From Streptococcaceae bacterium (GTDB lineage Bacteria > Bacillota > Bacilli > Lactobacillales > Streptococcaceae): a stretch of 61,689 bases of DNA. Shown one piece after another: positions 44,924-53,156 of this stretch; the first letter of the stretch is position 1; each line of letters begins with the position of its first letter. A program made the position numbers and the translations under genes. The DNA lies in assembly GCA_031254295.1 (NCBI GenBank), contig JAIRUS010000099.1, positions 1 to 61,689 on the forward strand, given 5' to 3'. A model generated the notes under the pieces. It ran no database searches. It saw nothing but the letters and a program-made list of their open reading frames with translations, and had not been told where the DNA came from.

Positions 44924-45664
44924 ATGCAAGAAAACGAAAACTCAGACTTAATTTATGGTCTTCATGCCGTCACAGAATCCCTTGTATCTGGACGCGTCAA
45001 TAAGCTATTTGTACAGAAAGATTTGCGAGGAAAAAATATTGATAAAATCAAAGATTTGGCACGGCAGAAATCTGTAAAAATTGACTGGTTAGATAAGACC
45101 GAATTATCCAAGATGACAGGAAATGGTGTTCATCAGGGATTCGGTGCCTTTGTTTCAGAGTTTGAGTATCAAGAGTTATCAGAAATATTGAAAAATCTTC
45201 AGGCCAAAGAGAGTGCAACAATTATGATTTTGGATGAGTTGACCGACCCTCACAATCTAGGCTCGATTGCGCGCACAGCAGATGCGACTGGTGTTGATGC
45301 GATTATCATTCCAAAGCATCGTTCGGTCGGAATCACACCAGTAGCTGTAAAAGCTTCGACAGGAGCGCTTCAGCATGTTCCAGTTGTGCGTGTGACAAAT
45401 CTATCTCAAAGCTTGGATAAGCTAAAAGAAGCAGGCTTTTGGATTTTTGGCACGGATATGAATGGGACATCTTATGATAAATGGAACAGTTCTGGAAAAG
45501 TTGCGTTGATTATTGGTAATGAAGGTCATGGCATCGGACAAAATCTCAAAAAGCAAGTGGATGAGATGATTACGATTCCTATGGTAGGACATGTTCAAAG
45601 CTTAAACGCAAGCGTTGCGGCCAGTATTTTGATGTATGAGATTTTTAGAAATCGGAGGTTTTAA
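44924..45664 (+). CDS. rlmB: 23S rRNA (guanosine-2'-O-)-methyltransferase RlmB (TrmH/SpoU family)
   Basis: Methylates 2'-OH of a 23S rRNA guanosine. The 246-residue protein has the N-terminal substrate-binding domain (DLIYGLHAVTESLVSGRVNKLFV) and the knotted SpoU domain with LDELTDPHNLGSIARTADATG, GNEGHGIG and IPMVGHVQSLNASVAASI, the three motifs of the family. No ribosome binding site precedes the ATG and the -10 lies directly upstream, so the mRNA is probably leaderless. Confidence 0.95.
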   Translation: MQENENSDLIYGLHAVTESLVSGRVNKLFVQKDLRGKNIDKIKDLARQKSVKIDWLDKTELSKMTGNGVHQGFGAFVSEFEYQELSEILKNLQAKESATIMILDELTDPHNLGSIARTADATGVDAIIIPKHRSVGITPVAVKASTGALQHVPVVRVTNLSQSLDKLKEAGFWIFGTDMNGTSYDKWNSSGKVALIIGNEGHGIGQNLKKQVDEMITIPMVGHVQSLNASVAASILMYEIFRNRRF

Positions 45665-45669
45665 TTTAT

Positions 45670-46539
45670 ATGACATTTCAAATTTTTACAGAGATAACAG
45701 CAGATTTGCCAACTGATTTGATTGATCAGTACAATCTTGAAGTTTTTGGCATGGATATTTCTTTAGATGGTGAAAATTTCCATACGATTGGACCAGATGC
45801 TATTGATGCAACAAATTTGATAAAAGCAATCAGCTCAGGCAAGAAAGTTCAAACAAGTGCCGTTCCAACTGGGATAATACAGGAAGCGTTTAAAAAATAT
45901 GTCGAGCTAGGCATGGAAATTTTGTATCTATCATTCTCTTCAGGGCTTTCAGGAACCTTTCAATCTGCCAATATAGCGCGTGATTTAGTTTTAGAGGAAT
46001 TTCCAAACGCTAAAATCACGATTCTTGATAGCCTTGCAGCAGCTTCAGGAGAAGGTTATCTAGTAGAAGAAGTCATGAAAATGCGCGATGCAGGAAAAAC
46101 AGTAGAGGAAGTTGTAGAGGCATTAAACGAAATTATTCCTAGACTGAAAAGCTGGTTCATGGTAGATGATCTCAATTTTTTGGCCCTTGGAGGCAGAATT
46201 TCAAAAACTGCTGCAGTTTTCGGATCAATGGTAAATATCAAACCAGTTCTTGATGTAGACCCAACTGGTCATTTGCGTGCTGTTGCAAAGATGCGTGGGA
46301 GTAAAAAAGCAATTGCCACACTGATACAAAATACAATAGAAGATTTTGATTTGGCTTTCCCCAAAATTATTGTGGCTTACTCAGGCGATTCAAGAGTCGC
46401 TGAAGAAGCTAAGCTTGCATTTGAAGCAGCACTTCCTGCGGTCACTGTAGTTACTAGACCTCTGGGGGCGGTTATCAGCGCTCACACAGGGAGTGGAACT
46501 CTAGCTATCTTCTCAGTTGGCAGAGAGAAAAGAAAATGA
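45670..46539 (+). CDS. DegV family protein (fatty-acid-binding)
   Basis: This 289-residue protein has the DegV fold and was probably co-transcribed with rlmB (5-base gap). Signature parts are TEITADLPTDLIDQYNLEV, the TSAVPTG motif, YLSFSSGLSGTFQSA, ILDSLAAASGEG and GGRISKTAA. DegV proteins bind fatty acids and, in several Firmicutes, act with fatty acid kinase FakA as FakB. No fakA is in the window. A strong terminator follows. Confidence 0.92.
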   Translation: MTFQIFTEITADLPTDLIDQYNLEVFGMDISLDGENFHTIGPDAIDATNLIKAISSGKKVQTSAVPTGIIQEAFKKYVELGMEILYLSFSSGLSGTFQSANIARDLVLEEFPNAKITILDSLAAASGEGYLVEEVMKMRDAGKTVEEVVEALNEIIPRLKSWFMVDDLNFLALGGRISKTAAVFGSMVNIKPVLDVDPTGHLRAVAKMRGSKKAIATLIQNTIEDFDLAFPKIIVAYSGDSRVAEEAKLAFEAALPAVTVVTRPLGAVISAHTGSGTLAIFSVGREKRK

Positions 46540-46557
46540 ATATACACAAAGTTCACA

Positions 46558-46612
46558 AAGCAAGTTTTTTGCCCACTGCAAAAGCGGCGAAAAAACTTGC
46601 TTTTTGTCTTTT
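46558..46612 (+). terminator. Terminator after the DegV gene
   Basis: AAGCAAGTTTTTTGCC pairs with GGCGAAAAAACTTGCTT, followed by T-rich sequence. Confidence 0.88.
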
Positions 46613-46691
46613 TTTTGTGTAAAATACAGGGTGAATATATTTTATTTGAAATAATGTGATTAACCCCAAGCATTAAGGAAGGAGCCATTTA

Positions 46692-48056
46692 ATGGCGAAA
46701 AATGGACTTTATACTGGAATAGATATTGGTACAAATACGATAAAAGTACTTGTAGCAGAGTATGTTTCTGGTGAAATGAATATTATTGGAAACGGTAATG
46801 CAAAAGCTGAAGGTCTGAGTAAGGGGATTATCGTCGATATTGAAAAGACGGCAATGTCTATTCGCAAGGCAGTAAATGCGGCTCAAGAAAAGGCGGGCAT
46901 TGTAATTGATACTGTGAATGTCTCTATCCCAGCCAATCAACTTCAAATCGAACCTTGCCAAGGTATGGTTCAATTTTCTGGCGGAAGCAAGGAAATTATG
47001 GACAATGACGTAGTAGAGGTAGTACAAAATGCCTTGATGCGTGGCCTCGTTCACGAGCGTGAAATTATCGCAGTTGAACCTAAAGAATTTGTAGTTGATG
47101 GCTTTTCAGAGATTTCAGACCCACGTGGTATGTTGGGTGTACGGCTTGAAATGAAAGGTATCCTCTATACAGGGCCAAAGACACTGATTCATAACATTGT
47201 AACGTCAATCGAGCGTGCTGGTTTTTCAGTCGGCAATATTGTAGTCTCATCACTTGCTCTCTCAAAAAGAGTTTTGTCAGAACAAGAACGTGAGTTTGGG
47301 ACAATCATGATTGATCTCGGCGCAGGACAAACTACAGTTTCAGCAGTAAAAGATGATAAGGTTCAATATGTAAACTGGCGCCCAGAAGGCGGAGATTACG
47401 TGACGAAAGATATTTCAGATATCTTGAATACGTCTGTAAAATCAGCTGAAGACATTAAACTTAACTATGGCGAAGCATCAACCGAACGCGCCAGTCGCGA
47501 AGAGTTTTTCTTAGTTGACATGGTTGGAAAGACAGACCCTGAGCAAGTATCAGAGTATTATTTGTCTCAAATCATTGAAGCGCGTGTTGCTCAAATCTTT
47601 GAAAAAGTACGCCAAGACCTTGAGATGAACCGCATGGATAGTTTCCTTGGAGGTGTTGTTCTTTTTGGTGGCGCTGCGGCGATGCCTGGTATTGTAGATG
47701 TAGCCACTCGAGTATTTGAGCAAAATGTAAGACTTTATGTTCCAACTGAAGTTGGACTTCGTAATCCAGCCTATTCTCAAGTTATTTCAATCGTAAGCTA
47801 TGTTTCTGGCAGAAGTGACATTGAAGTGCTTGTAACACGCGCGGTAATGGGCGATGTTCCAGCTACTCCAGTATATACAGCTACAGTAACTCCTGAAATT
47901 TCACAGCCAGTGGTGGCGCAGCCAACTACAGAATATTACGAGGAACCGATAGCCCAAGTTACACCTCTGACACAAACAAAAACAGAGTCAGAACCAGAAG
48001 AGAAGGAAGGATTTGTTGATCGCGTTCGTGGTATTTTAGCGAACATGTTTGACTAA
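46692..48056 (+). CDS. ftsA: Cell division protein FtsA
   Basis: Actin-like protein that tethers FtsZ to the membrane. The 454-residue protein shows the phosphate 1 motif [17 protein letters not shown] and the phosphate 2 motif [13 protein letters not shown]. The 1C-domain region follows phosphate 1 ([14 protein letters not shown]). The C-terminus has a variable linker and ends in the membrane-targeting amphipathic helix [17 protein letters not shown] behind AAGGAAGGAG. First gene of the division cluster; ftsQ and the mur genes are not adjacent. Confidence 0.96.
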   Translation: MAKNGLYTGIDIGTNTIKVLVAEYVSGEMNIIGNGNAKAEGLSKGIIVDIEKTAMSIRKAVNAAQEKAGIVIDTVNVSIPANQLQIEPCQGMVQFSGGSKEIMDNDVVEVVQNALMRGLVHEREIIAVEPKEFVVDGFSEISDPRGMLGVRLEMKGILYTGPKTLIHNIVTSIERAGFSVGNIVVSSLALSKRVLSEQEREFGTIMIDLGAGQTTVSAVKDDKVQYVNWRPEGGDYVTKDISDILNTSVKSAEDIKLNYGEASTERASREEFFLVDMVGKTDPEQVSEYYLSQIIEARVAQIFEKVRQDLEMNRMDSFLGGVVLFGGAAAMPGIVDVATRVFEQNVRLYVPTEVGLRNPAYSQVISIVSYVSGRSDIEVLVTRAVMGDVPATPVYTATVTPEISQPVVAQPTTEYYEEPIAQVTPLTQTKTESEPEEKEGFVDRVRGILANMFD

Positions 48057-48072
48057 AAAAGGAAGAAGACTA

Positions 48073-49317
48073 ATGGAATTTTCATTTGACACAGAAAGCA
48101 CAGCAGGAGCGGTCATCAAAGTAATTGGTGTCGGCGGAGGCGGAGGAAACGCAATCAATCGCATGGTTGAAGAAGGCGTTTCTGGTGTAGAATTTATTGC
48201 GGCGAATACTGATGTTCAGGCTCTTCGTTTGTCTAAGGCAGATCGGGTTATCCAAATCGGTCCTAAGTTGACACGTGGACTTGGCGCAGGCGCCAAGCCT
48301 GAAGTTGGACGCAAGGCTGCTGAGGAATCAGTAGAGCAAATCACAGAAGCACTTCGTGGTGCTGACATGGTATTTGTTACTTGCGGTATGGGTGGTGGCA
48401 CTGGGACAGGTGCTGCTCCAGTTATTGCGGGTGTAGCTCAAGAACTGGGTGCTTTAACAGTCGCAGTTGTGACGCGTCCATTTGGTTTTGAAGGTTCAAA
48501 ACGTTCATACTTTGCCACTCAAGGTATTGAAGACCTTCGCGAGAATGTTGACACACTTTTGATTATTTCAAATAATAATCTGCTTGAAATCGTTGACAAG
48601 AAGACACCTCTTTCAGAGGCTTTACGCGAAGCTGATAATGTACTGCGTCAAGGTGTACAAGGTATCTCTGACTTGATTACAAGCCCAGGTATGATTAACC
48701 TTGATTTTGCTGATGTAAAAACAGTAATGGAGAAACGTGGTGATGCCCTCATGGGAATCGGAACGGCACAAGGTGAAGACCGTGTTCTCGAAGCCACACG
48801 TAAAGCTATCTACTCACCACTCCTCGAGACAACCATTGAGGGAGCTGAAAATGTTCTTTTGAATGTAACGGGTGGTATGGATATGACCTTGACAGAAGCA
48901 CAAGATGCTTCTGAGATCGTCATTTCTGCGGCAGGTAATGACGTGAATATCTTGCTCGGAACATCAATTGATGAGACCTTGAAGGACGAAATTCGTGTTA
49001 CTGTTGTCGCTACAGGGGTATCACGTGAGGACGTGACACGTGTTTCTGGACTTGGTACTTCAACATCAAGCCATACGAATGCTTTTGATTCTACAATTCC
49101 AAATCGTCAAAAGTCAGTTCCAAGAAATGAGTTTGCTCAACAAGCTTCACAACCATCAGCTTTTGGTGATTGGGATATGCGTCGTGAAACTCCTTCAACT
49201 CCAACATCTCGTCCAAATGTTGGTGCGACACCAGCGACAAGTATCAACACATTTAATGGCTTCCAAAACACGCCTGATGATGATTTGGATACTCCGCCAT
49301 TCCTCCGCAATCGTTAA
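48073..49317 (+). CDS. ftsZ: Cell division GTPase FtsZ
   Basis: Tubulin-like GTPase forming the Z ring. The start was moved to the ATG at 48073 ([19 protein letters not shown]), preceded by AAGGAAG, giving 414 residues. Motifs are [13 protein letters not shown], the tubulin signature [18 protein letters not shown], and RPFGFEG. The C-terminal linker ends in the conserved peptide [13 protein letters not shown] that binds FtsA and SepF. It follows ftsA by 16 bases and precedes yggS. Confidence 0.98.
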   Translation: MEFSFDTESTAGAVIKVIGVGGGGGNAINRMVEEGVSGVEFIAANTDVQALRLSKADRVIQIGPKLTRGLGAGAKPEVGRKAAEESVEQITEALRGADMVFVTCGMGGGTGTGAAPVIAGVAQELGALTVAVVTRPFGFEGSKRSYFATQGIEDLRENVDTLLIISNNNLLEIVDKKTPLSEALREADNVLRQGVQGISDLITSPGMINLDFADVKTVMEKRGDALMGIGTAQGEDRVLEATRKAIYSPLLETTIEGAENVLLNVTGGMDMTLTEAQDASEIVISAAGNDVNILLGTSIDETLKDEIRVTVVATGVSREDVTRVSGLGTSTSSHTNAFDSTIPNRQKSVPRNEFAQQASQPSAFGDWDMRRETPSTPTSRPNVGATPATSINTFNGFQNTPDDDLDTPPFLRNR

Positions 49318-49320
49318 TAA

Positions 49321-50007
49321 ATGTCATTAATGTCAGTCAAGGAAAAGATTTCAGCTGTAATAGATTCAGTCCATGCAGCAGAGAAATTATCTGGACGTGA
49401 AGTAGGTTCAGTCAAGATTATTGCAGTGACAAAATATCGTGATGCGGATTTTGCTAAAAATTTTCCAGAGAATGGAATATTTGATTTAGCAGAAAATCGG
49501 GTTGATAAACTCCAAGAAAAACAAAAAGTTTTAAAAGATTTTCCAGAAATTCGTTGGCATCTTATTGGGAGTTTGCAGCGTCGTAAGGTACGCACAATCA
49601 TTAATCAGATTGATACCTTTCATGCACTTGATAGTCTGCAGTTGGCAGAAGAAATTTCTAAACGTGCGCTTCACAAGATCAAATGTTTCCTTGAAGTGAA
49701 CGTTTCGGGTGAAGAATCTAAGCACGGATTTACTAGTTCAGAAGTTTTTGAGGCTGTCAAAGTAATTTCTACATTGAGCAATGTAGAAATTATTGGTTTA
49801 ATGACAATGGCACCTCTTGATGCAGATGATATAGATTTGCATAAAATTTTTTCGGAAACAAAAGAATTACAAGAACAAATAAAAGCGATGAATCTTGCGA
49901 ATATTCCTTGCACAGAACTTAGCATGGGAATGTCAAGAGATTACAAAATAGCAATTCAAGAAGGTGCTACAATGGTACGTATTGGTAGTAGCTTTCTAGA
50001 AAATTAA
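49321..50007 (+). CDS. yggS: YggS family PLP-binding protein (PLP homeostasis protein)
   Basis: This 228-residue alanine-racemase-fold protein binds pyridoxal phosphate without known catalysis and maintains vitamin B6 balance. Signature parts are VKIIAVTKYRDADFA (PLP lysine), FDLAENRVDKLQEK, WHLIGSLQRRKVR, GLMTMAPL, ELSMGMSRDYKIAI and MVRIGSSF. It starts 3 bases after the ftsZ stop and precedes sepF, as in other Firmicutes. Confidence 0.95.
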   Translation: MSLMSVKEKISAVIDSVHAAEKLSGREVGSVKIIAVTKYRDADFAKNFPENGIFDLAENRVDKLQEKQKVLKDFPEIRWHLIGSLQRRKVRTIINQIDTFHALDSLQLAEEISKRALHKIKCFLEVNVSGEESKHGFTSSEVFEAVKVISTLSNVEIIGLMTMAPLDADDIDLHKIFSETKELQEQIKAMNLANIPCTELSMGMSRDYKIAIQEGATMVRIGSSFLEN

Positions 50008-50031
50008 GAATCACGATTAAAGGAGCAAACT

Positions 50032-50643
50032 ATGGGTTTACGTGACCAGTTTGATAAATTAAGAAATTATTTCGTTGAAGATGACGACGAAGAATATGAT
50101 GATGATAATGTTGTCGAACAAATTTCAGTGCGTGAACCAGCCCCTCAGCGAGTTCAACCTGTTCAACCACAACGTCCAGTTGCCAGTCCATCAGTTGCAC
50201 CTCAACAACCTGTTCAACGTCCTGTTGCAGCAGCGCCTGTACATCGTCCAACTGTGGGATCAAATTCAGGTATGACTTCAGCTTATGTAAGTCAGGCTCC
50301 AACTCCTCAGGCTACTATGGTGACACGGACAAATACAGTTGCAAATGCTTCAGCTTCTAAAATAATGATGGCAGCTCCTCATGTGTATGCAGATATCATG
50401 GATATGGGAAAACAGCTTAAATCTGGAATCACTTTGATTGTAAATTTTAAGTATATGGCAGATCAACAGGCACGACGTTCAATTGATTTCCTAACAGGAG
50501 TAGCTTATATCCTCGATGGTGATATTCAAAATATCGGAGGACAATCATTCCTTGTTACACCAACAGGTGTCGATGTTGATGGAGCTAAGGAGAGTCTTCT
50601 GGCTTCTGGCGGAGCAGGCTTTGAAAGTTTTGATTTAACTTAA
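50032..50643 (+). CDS. sepF: Cell division protein SepF
   Basis: An FtsZ-binding membrane anchor. 203 residues: the N-terminal membrane-targeting helix (MGLRDQFDKLRNYF), a long linker of Pro, Gln, Val and Ala (about 40-110), then the globular SepF domain (ASKIMMAAPHVYADIMDMGKQL, VNFKYMADQQARRSIDFLTGVAY). ATG behind TAAAGGAG. The linker is longer than in Bacillus but similar to streptococci. Confidence 0.95.
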   Translation: MGLRDQFDKLRNYFVEDDDEEYDDDNVVEQISVREPAPQRVQPVQPQRPVASPSVAPQQPVQRPVAAAPVHRPTVGSNSGMTSAYVSQAPTPQATMVTRTNTVANASASKIMMAAPHVYADIMDMGKQLKSGITLIVNFKYMADQQARRSIDFLTGVAYILDGDIQNIGGQSFLVTPTGVDVDGAKESLLASGGAGFESFDLT

Positions 50644-50690
50644 GAGTTGATTGACTCTCCCTTGTCGTCATTTATAATAAATGATTGTTG

Positions 50691-50717
50691 AGAGGGCTAA
50701 TCTTAGCCTTCTTATTT
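50691..50717 (+). terminator. Hairpin between sepF and ylmG
   Basis: AGAGGGCTAA/TTAGCCTTCT with a 2-base loop and a poor T-tract. A TTTATAATAA sequence lies just upstream in a palindrome (TCATTTATAATAAATGA, 50669-50685) and could be a -10 for ylmG. Confidence 0.4.
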
Positions 50718-50736
50718 GTATTAAAGTAGGGTTTAT

Positions 50737-50994
50737 ATGACAATATATTACATTCTCAATTTTGTAAGTTTAGCGATTAGTATTTATACTTGGGTATTAT
50801 TATTTTACGCATTTCTTTCATGGTTTCCATCTATTCAACAATCAGCTATTGGACGATTTATTCATAAAATTGTTGATCCTTATCTAGGACTTTTTGATAA
50901 GATTCCGACGCGGTTCGGAATTTTTGACTTTAAAGTCTTTATCGGAATGATAGTTCTCTTAGCTGTACAGCGATTTCTATTCATCATTTTTTGA
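50737..50994 (+). CDS. ylmG: YggT/YlmG family membrane protein
   Basis: 85 residues with two membrane spans (NFVSLAISIYTWVLLFYAFLSWFP and FKVFIGMIVLLAVQRFLFIIF) and the family segment SWFPSIQQSAIGRFIHKIVDPYLGLFDKIP between them. It belongs to the conserved division cluster; the precise role is unclear, with links to division and envelope assembly. The start follows AAGTAGGG. Confidence 0.93.
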   Translation: MTIYYILNFVSLAISIYTWVLLFYAFLSWFPSIQQSAIGRFIHKIVDPYLGLFDKIPTRFGIFDFKVFIGMIVLLAVQRFLFIIF

Positions 50995-51045
50995 TGATAA
51001 AACTGTTGTATCGAATCAAAATATAAAGACAGTAGGGAGCTTATC

Positions 51046-51831
51046 ATAGATTTTATTTATCAGCATTTTGGGCCTTCTGAGCAAGAGTTTATTGATAAGG
51101 CACAAGACTGGGTGAGACAAGTTGAGGATAAAGGTTATCTTTATTTAACTTATTTTTTGAACCCACGAGAGCGAGAAATTTTAGAGAATGTGGCAAATGG
51201 ACATTTTTTAAAATTCTTTTTTTCTCCTAAAGAAGCAGAATATGCACGCGTGATTATTGCGCCAGATTATTATGAAAGTTCGTTAGAGGACTTTGAAATT
51301 AGTTTATTAGAGATTACTTATCCAAATAAGTTTGGGTCAATCAGTCATCGCCAGATTTTAGGGACTTTTATTCATGAGACTGGACTTCAACGTCGTGAGA
51401 TCGGAGATATAGTAACTGGCAACGGGAAAGCTCAGATTTATGTGAATTCAAAATTACGTGACTATTTTCTTGACAAAGTAAAAGAAATCAACCATTTAGC
51501 GCTGCGAATAAAAGAAATTCCTCTGTCAGAGCGTATTGAAGCAGAGGAAAAGTCTGAAACTCTGACTATTTTAGCGAGTTCGATGCGTTTGGATAAGATA
51601 ATCAGCGCTGGACTTACTATTTCTCGCAATTTAGCCGTAAATATGATACAATCAAAACGTATCAAGGTGAATTATACAGAGATGGAGCGAAATGACTTTA
51701 CTCTGCAAGATGGAGACTTGATTTCAATCCGAGGACATGGTAGGATTAAAATTCTCCGACAGCTTGGTTTAAGTAAAAAAGATAAAATTAAGGTTGAAAT
51801 AGAAAAAATAGACAACCGAAAAGGAAGGTAA
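51046..51831 (+). CDS. ylmH: YlmH-like S4-domain RNA-binding protein, probably starting at an AUA codon
   Basis: The ORF track starts at a GTG (51112), but homology to YlmH extends upstream: the frame reads (I)DFIYQHFGPSEQEFIDKAQDW, matching the usual IYQHF ... FID N-terminus. Between the in-frame stop at 50998 and 51112 there is no ATG, GTG or TTG. The only sensible start is the ATA at 51046, six bases after TAGGGAG. This gives 261 residues, the normal length. The C-terminal S4 domain is present (SSMRLDKIISAGLTISRNLAVNMIQSKRIKVN, DLISIRGHGRIKI). YlmH acts on the 50S subunit in ribosome quality control. Function is confident; the start codon is unusual. Confidence 0.88.
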   Translation: MDFIYQHFGPSEQEFIDKAQDWVRQVEDKGYLYLTYFLNPREREILENVANGHFLKFFFSPKEAEYARVIIAPDYYESSLEDFEISLLEITYPNKFGSISHRQILGTFIHETGLQRREIGDIVTGNGKAQIYVNSKLRDYFLDKVKEINHLALRIKEIPLSERIEAEEKSETLTILASSMRLDKIISAGLTISRNLAVNMIQSKRIKVNYTEMERNDFTLQDGDLISIRGHGRIKILRQLGLSKKDKIKVEIEKIDNRKGR

Positions 51832-51833
51832 AT

Positions 51834-52625
51834 ATGGCTCTTAATAGTTTAGATGTACAAAATAAAACCTTTAATGCGAAATTCCGCGGCTATGATCGCC
51901 AAGAAGTTGATGAGTTCTTAGAGATTATCATTCGTGATTACGATGAAATGACTCAAAAGATTAAAGATCAAGAGCGCGATATTAAAGCAATGCAAGAACG
52001 CTTGACTGATTTTGACAACATGAAAGATTCTTTGAATCGCTCAATTCTTGTAGCTCAAGAAACAGCTGATAATGTAAAGACACAAGCTGAGTTAAATGCT
52101 GGCCGAATCAATCGTGAAGCTGGCCAACGTGCCGATCAAATCGTTGATGCATCACATCGTGAGGCACGTCAAATCCTTCAATCAACTTATGATGAAGCAC
52201 GTCGTCTTGTCAATGAATCTGATGAATTGAAGCGAGGTATGCGTAGCTACTATCAACGTATTACAATGTTGATGGAAGGCCAGTTGGCGAATATCAAATC
52301 AAGTGACTGGGAAGAGATTCTTAAACCATCTCCTATATATGTAGGGGATACAGAAGAAAAGTTACGCGACATCATTGAGCATACAAATCAAAACTTTATG
52401 CCAATCAATGAAAAAGGTGAGGAAGTAGTTCGCGAAGGAGAAAAAGCTCCAGAGACGTTAGAGAGCTTTGCTAATGCTTTGAATCCTGAAACAATTACAG
52501 TCATGCCTGAAACTGTTGAGGTAAAGGAAGAACCAGAGACAGAGTCAGAAGTGACGAATCCTGAAAATGGAGAAAAGCCAGATCCGACGATTAATCTTGG
52601 TGGCACGATTAACTTTGGTAATTAA
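51834..52625 (+). CDS. divIVA: Septum/pole-organising protein DivIVA
   Basis: A coiled-coil protein that binds negatively curved membrane. 263 residues beginning MALNSLDVQNKTFNAKFRGYDRQEVDEFLE, the canonical lipid-binding N-terminal domain. Long coiled coils follow (about 30-165), then an acidic C-terminal tail (VKEEPETESEVTNPENGEKPD) and the end LGGTINFGN. It starts 3 bases after ylmH. It closes the division cluster before the ileS leader. Confidence 0.95.
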   Translation: MALNSLDVQNKTFNAKFRGYDRQEVDEFLEIIIRDYDEMTQKIKDQERDIKAMQERLTDFDNMKDSLNRSILVAQETADNVKTQAELNAGRINREAGQRADQIVDASHREARQILQSTYDEARRLVNESDELKRGMRSYYQRITMLMEGQLANIKSSDWEEILKPSPIYVGDTEEKLRDIIEHTNQNFMPINEKGEEVVREGEKAPETLESFANALNPETITVMPETVEVKEEPETESEVTNPENGEKPDPTINLGGTINFGN

Positions 52626-52739
52626 TTAAATAGTATTTTTCAGAACAACAATTTGGTTGAAACAGTATAGCAAATCTGGGATGTTGAAAGCCAGATAGTC
52701 ACTTGATCAAATTTATCATCTGATTTTTCTTAGGCTGAA

Positions 52740-52894
52740 TCAAGTAAGTCGAGGCGTCTTCCACGTTACGGATTTGAGATTTACACTGCGGTAATGCTTC
52801 GAGATTTGAGGCAGACAAGCCAGAAGTAAATGAATAAAGGTGGTAACACGGTTTTTCGTCCTTTCGATAACTGTTGTTGCGCCTTTTTGTTTTT
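52740..52894 (+). promoter_or_regulatory. T-box riboswitch controlling ileS
   Basis: The antiterminator is AAAGG-TGGTAACACGG-TTTTTCGTCCTTT, with the T-box bulge TGGT able to pair with the ACCA end of uncharged tRNA. The competing terminator pairs AAAGGTG-TAACA (52836-52848) with TGTTGCGCCTTT (52875-52886) and has a T-rich tail. An AGTAAG sequence near 52743 fits the start of stem I. The specifier codon is not certain; an ATT in GAGATTTGAG (about 52804) is a candidate for Ile. The next gene is isoleucyl-tRNA synthetase, which supports the call. Confidence 0.75.
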
Positions 52895-52903
52895 GTAAAA
52901 TAA

Positions 52904-53114
52904 GAGTTCCTGTGAAAGGCACATTACAGCGTTAGGCTCCTTTGCTGTATCCCATACTATCTTCGCCTTTGGCTACGCTGTCCACTCTGGTGGAGCTACT
53001 AAGAGCTTGCTACGAGCTGAAGCGCTAGCACCCTCTTATCGCTAAGTGGCTAAAGCCACAAGTCGAGTGGCATCTGCATTCGCCTGCCTTGTACTATGCC
53101 TTTTGCAGGAACTC
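52904..53114. repeat. 211-bp element with 18-bp terminal inverted repeats, between T-box and ileS
   Basis: The left end GAGTTCCTGTGAAAGGCA and right end TGCCTTTTGCAGGAACTC are inverted copies (16 of 18 bases). The interior has no ORF but contains hairpins, including GTGGCTAAAGCCAC with the apex found in other intergenic repeats here. It looks like a small non-autonomous (MITE-like) element. It lies inside the ileS leader. Confidence 0.65.
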
Positions 53115-53156
53115 TAATAAGCCAATAAACTACAAATAATAAAGGAAACAGAATAT

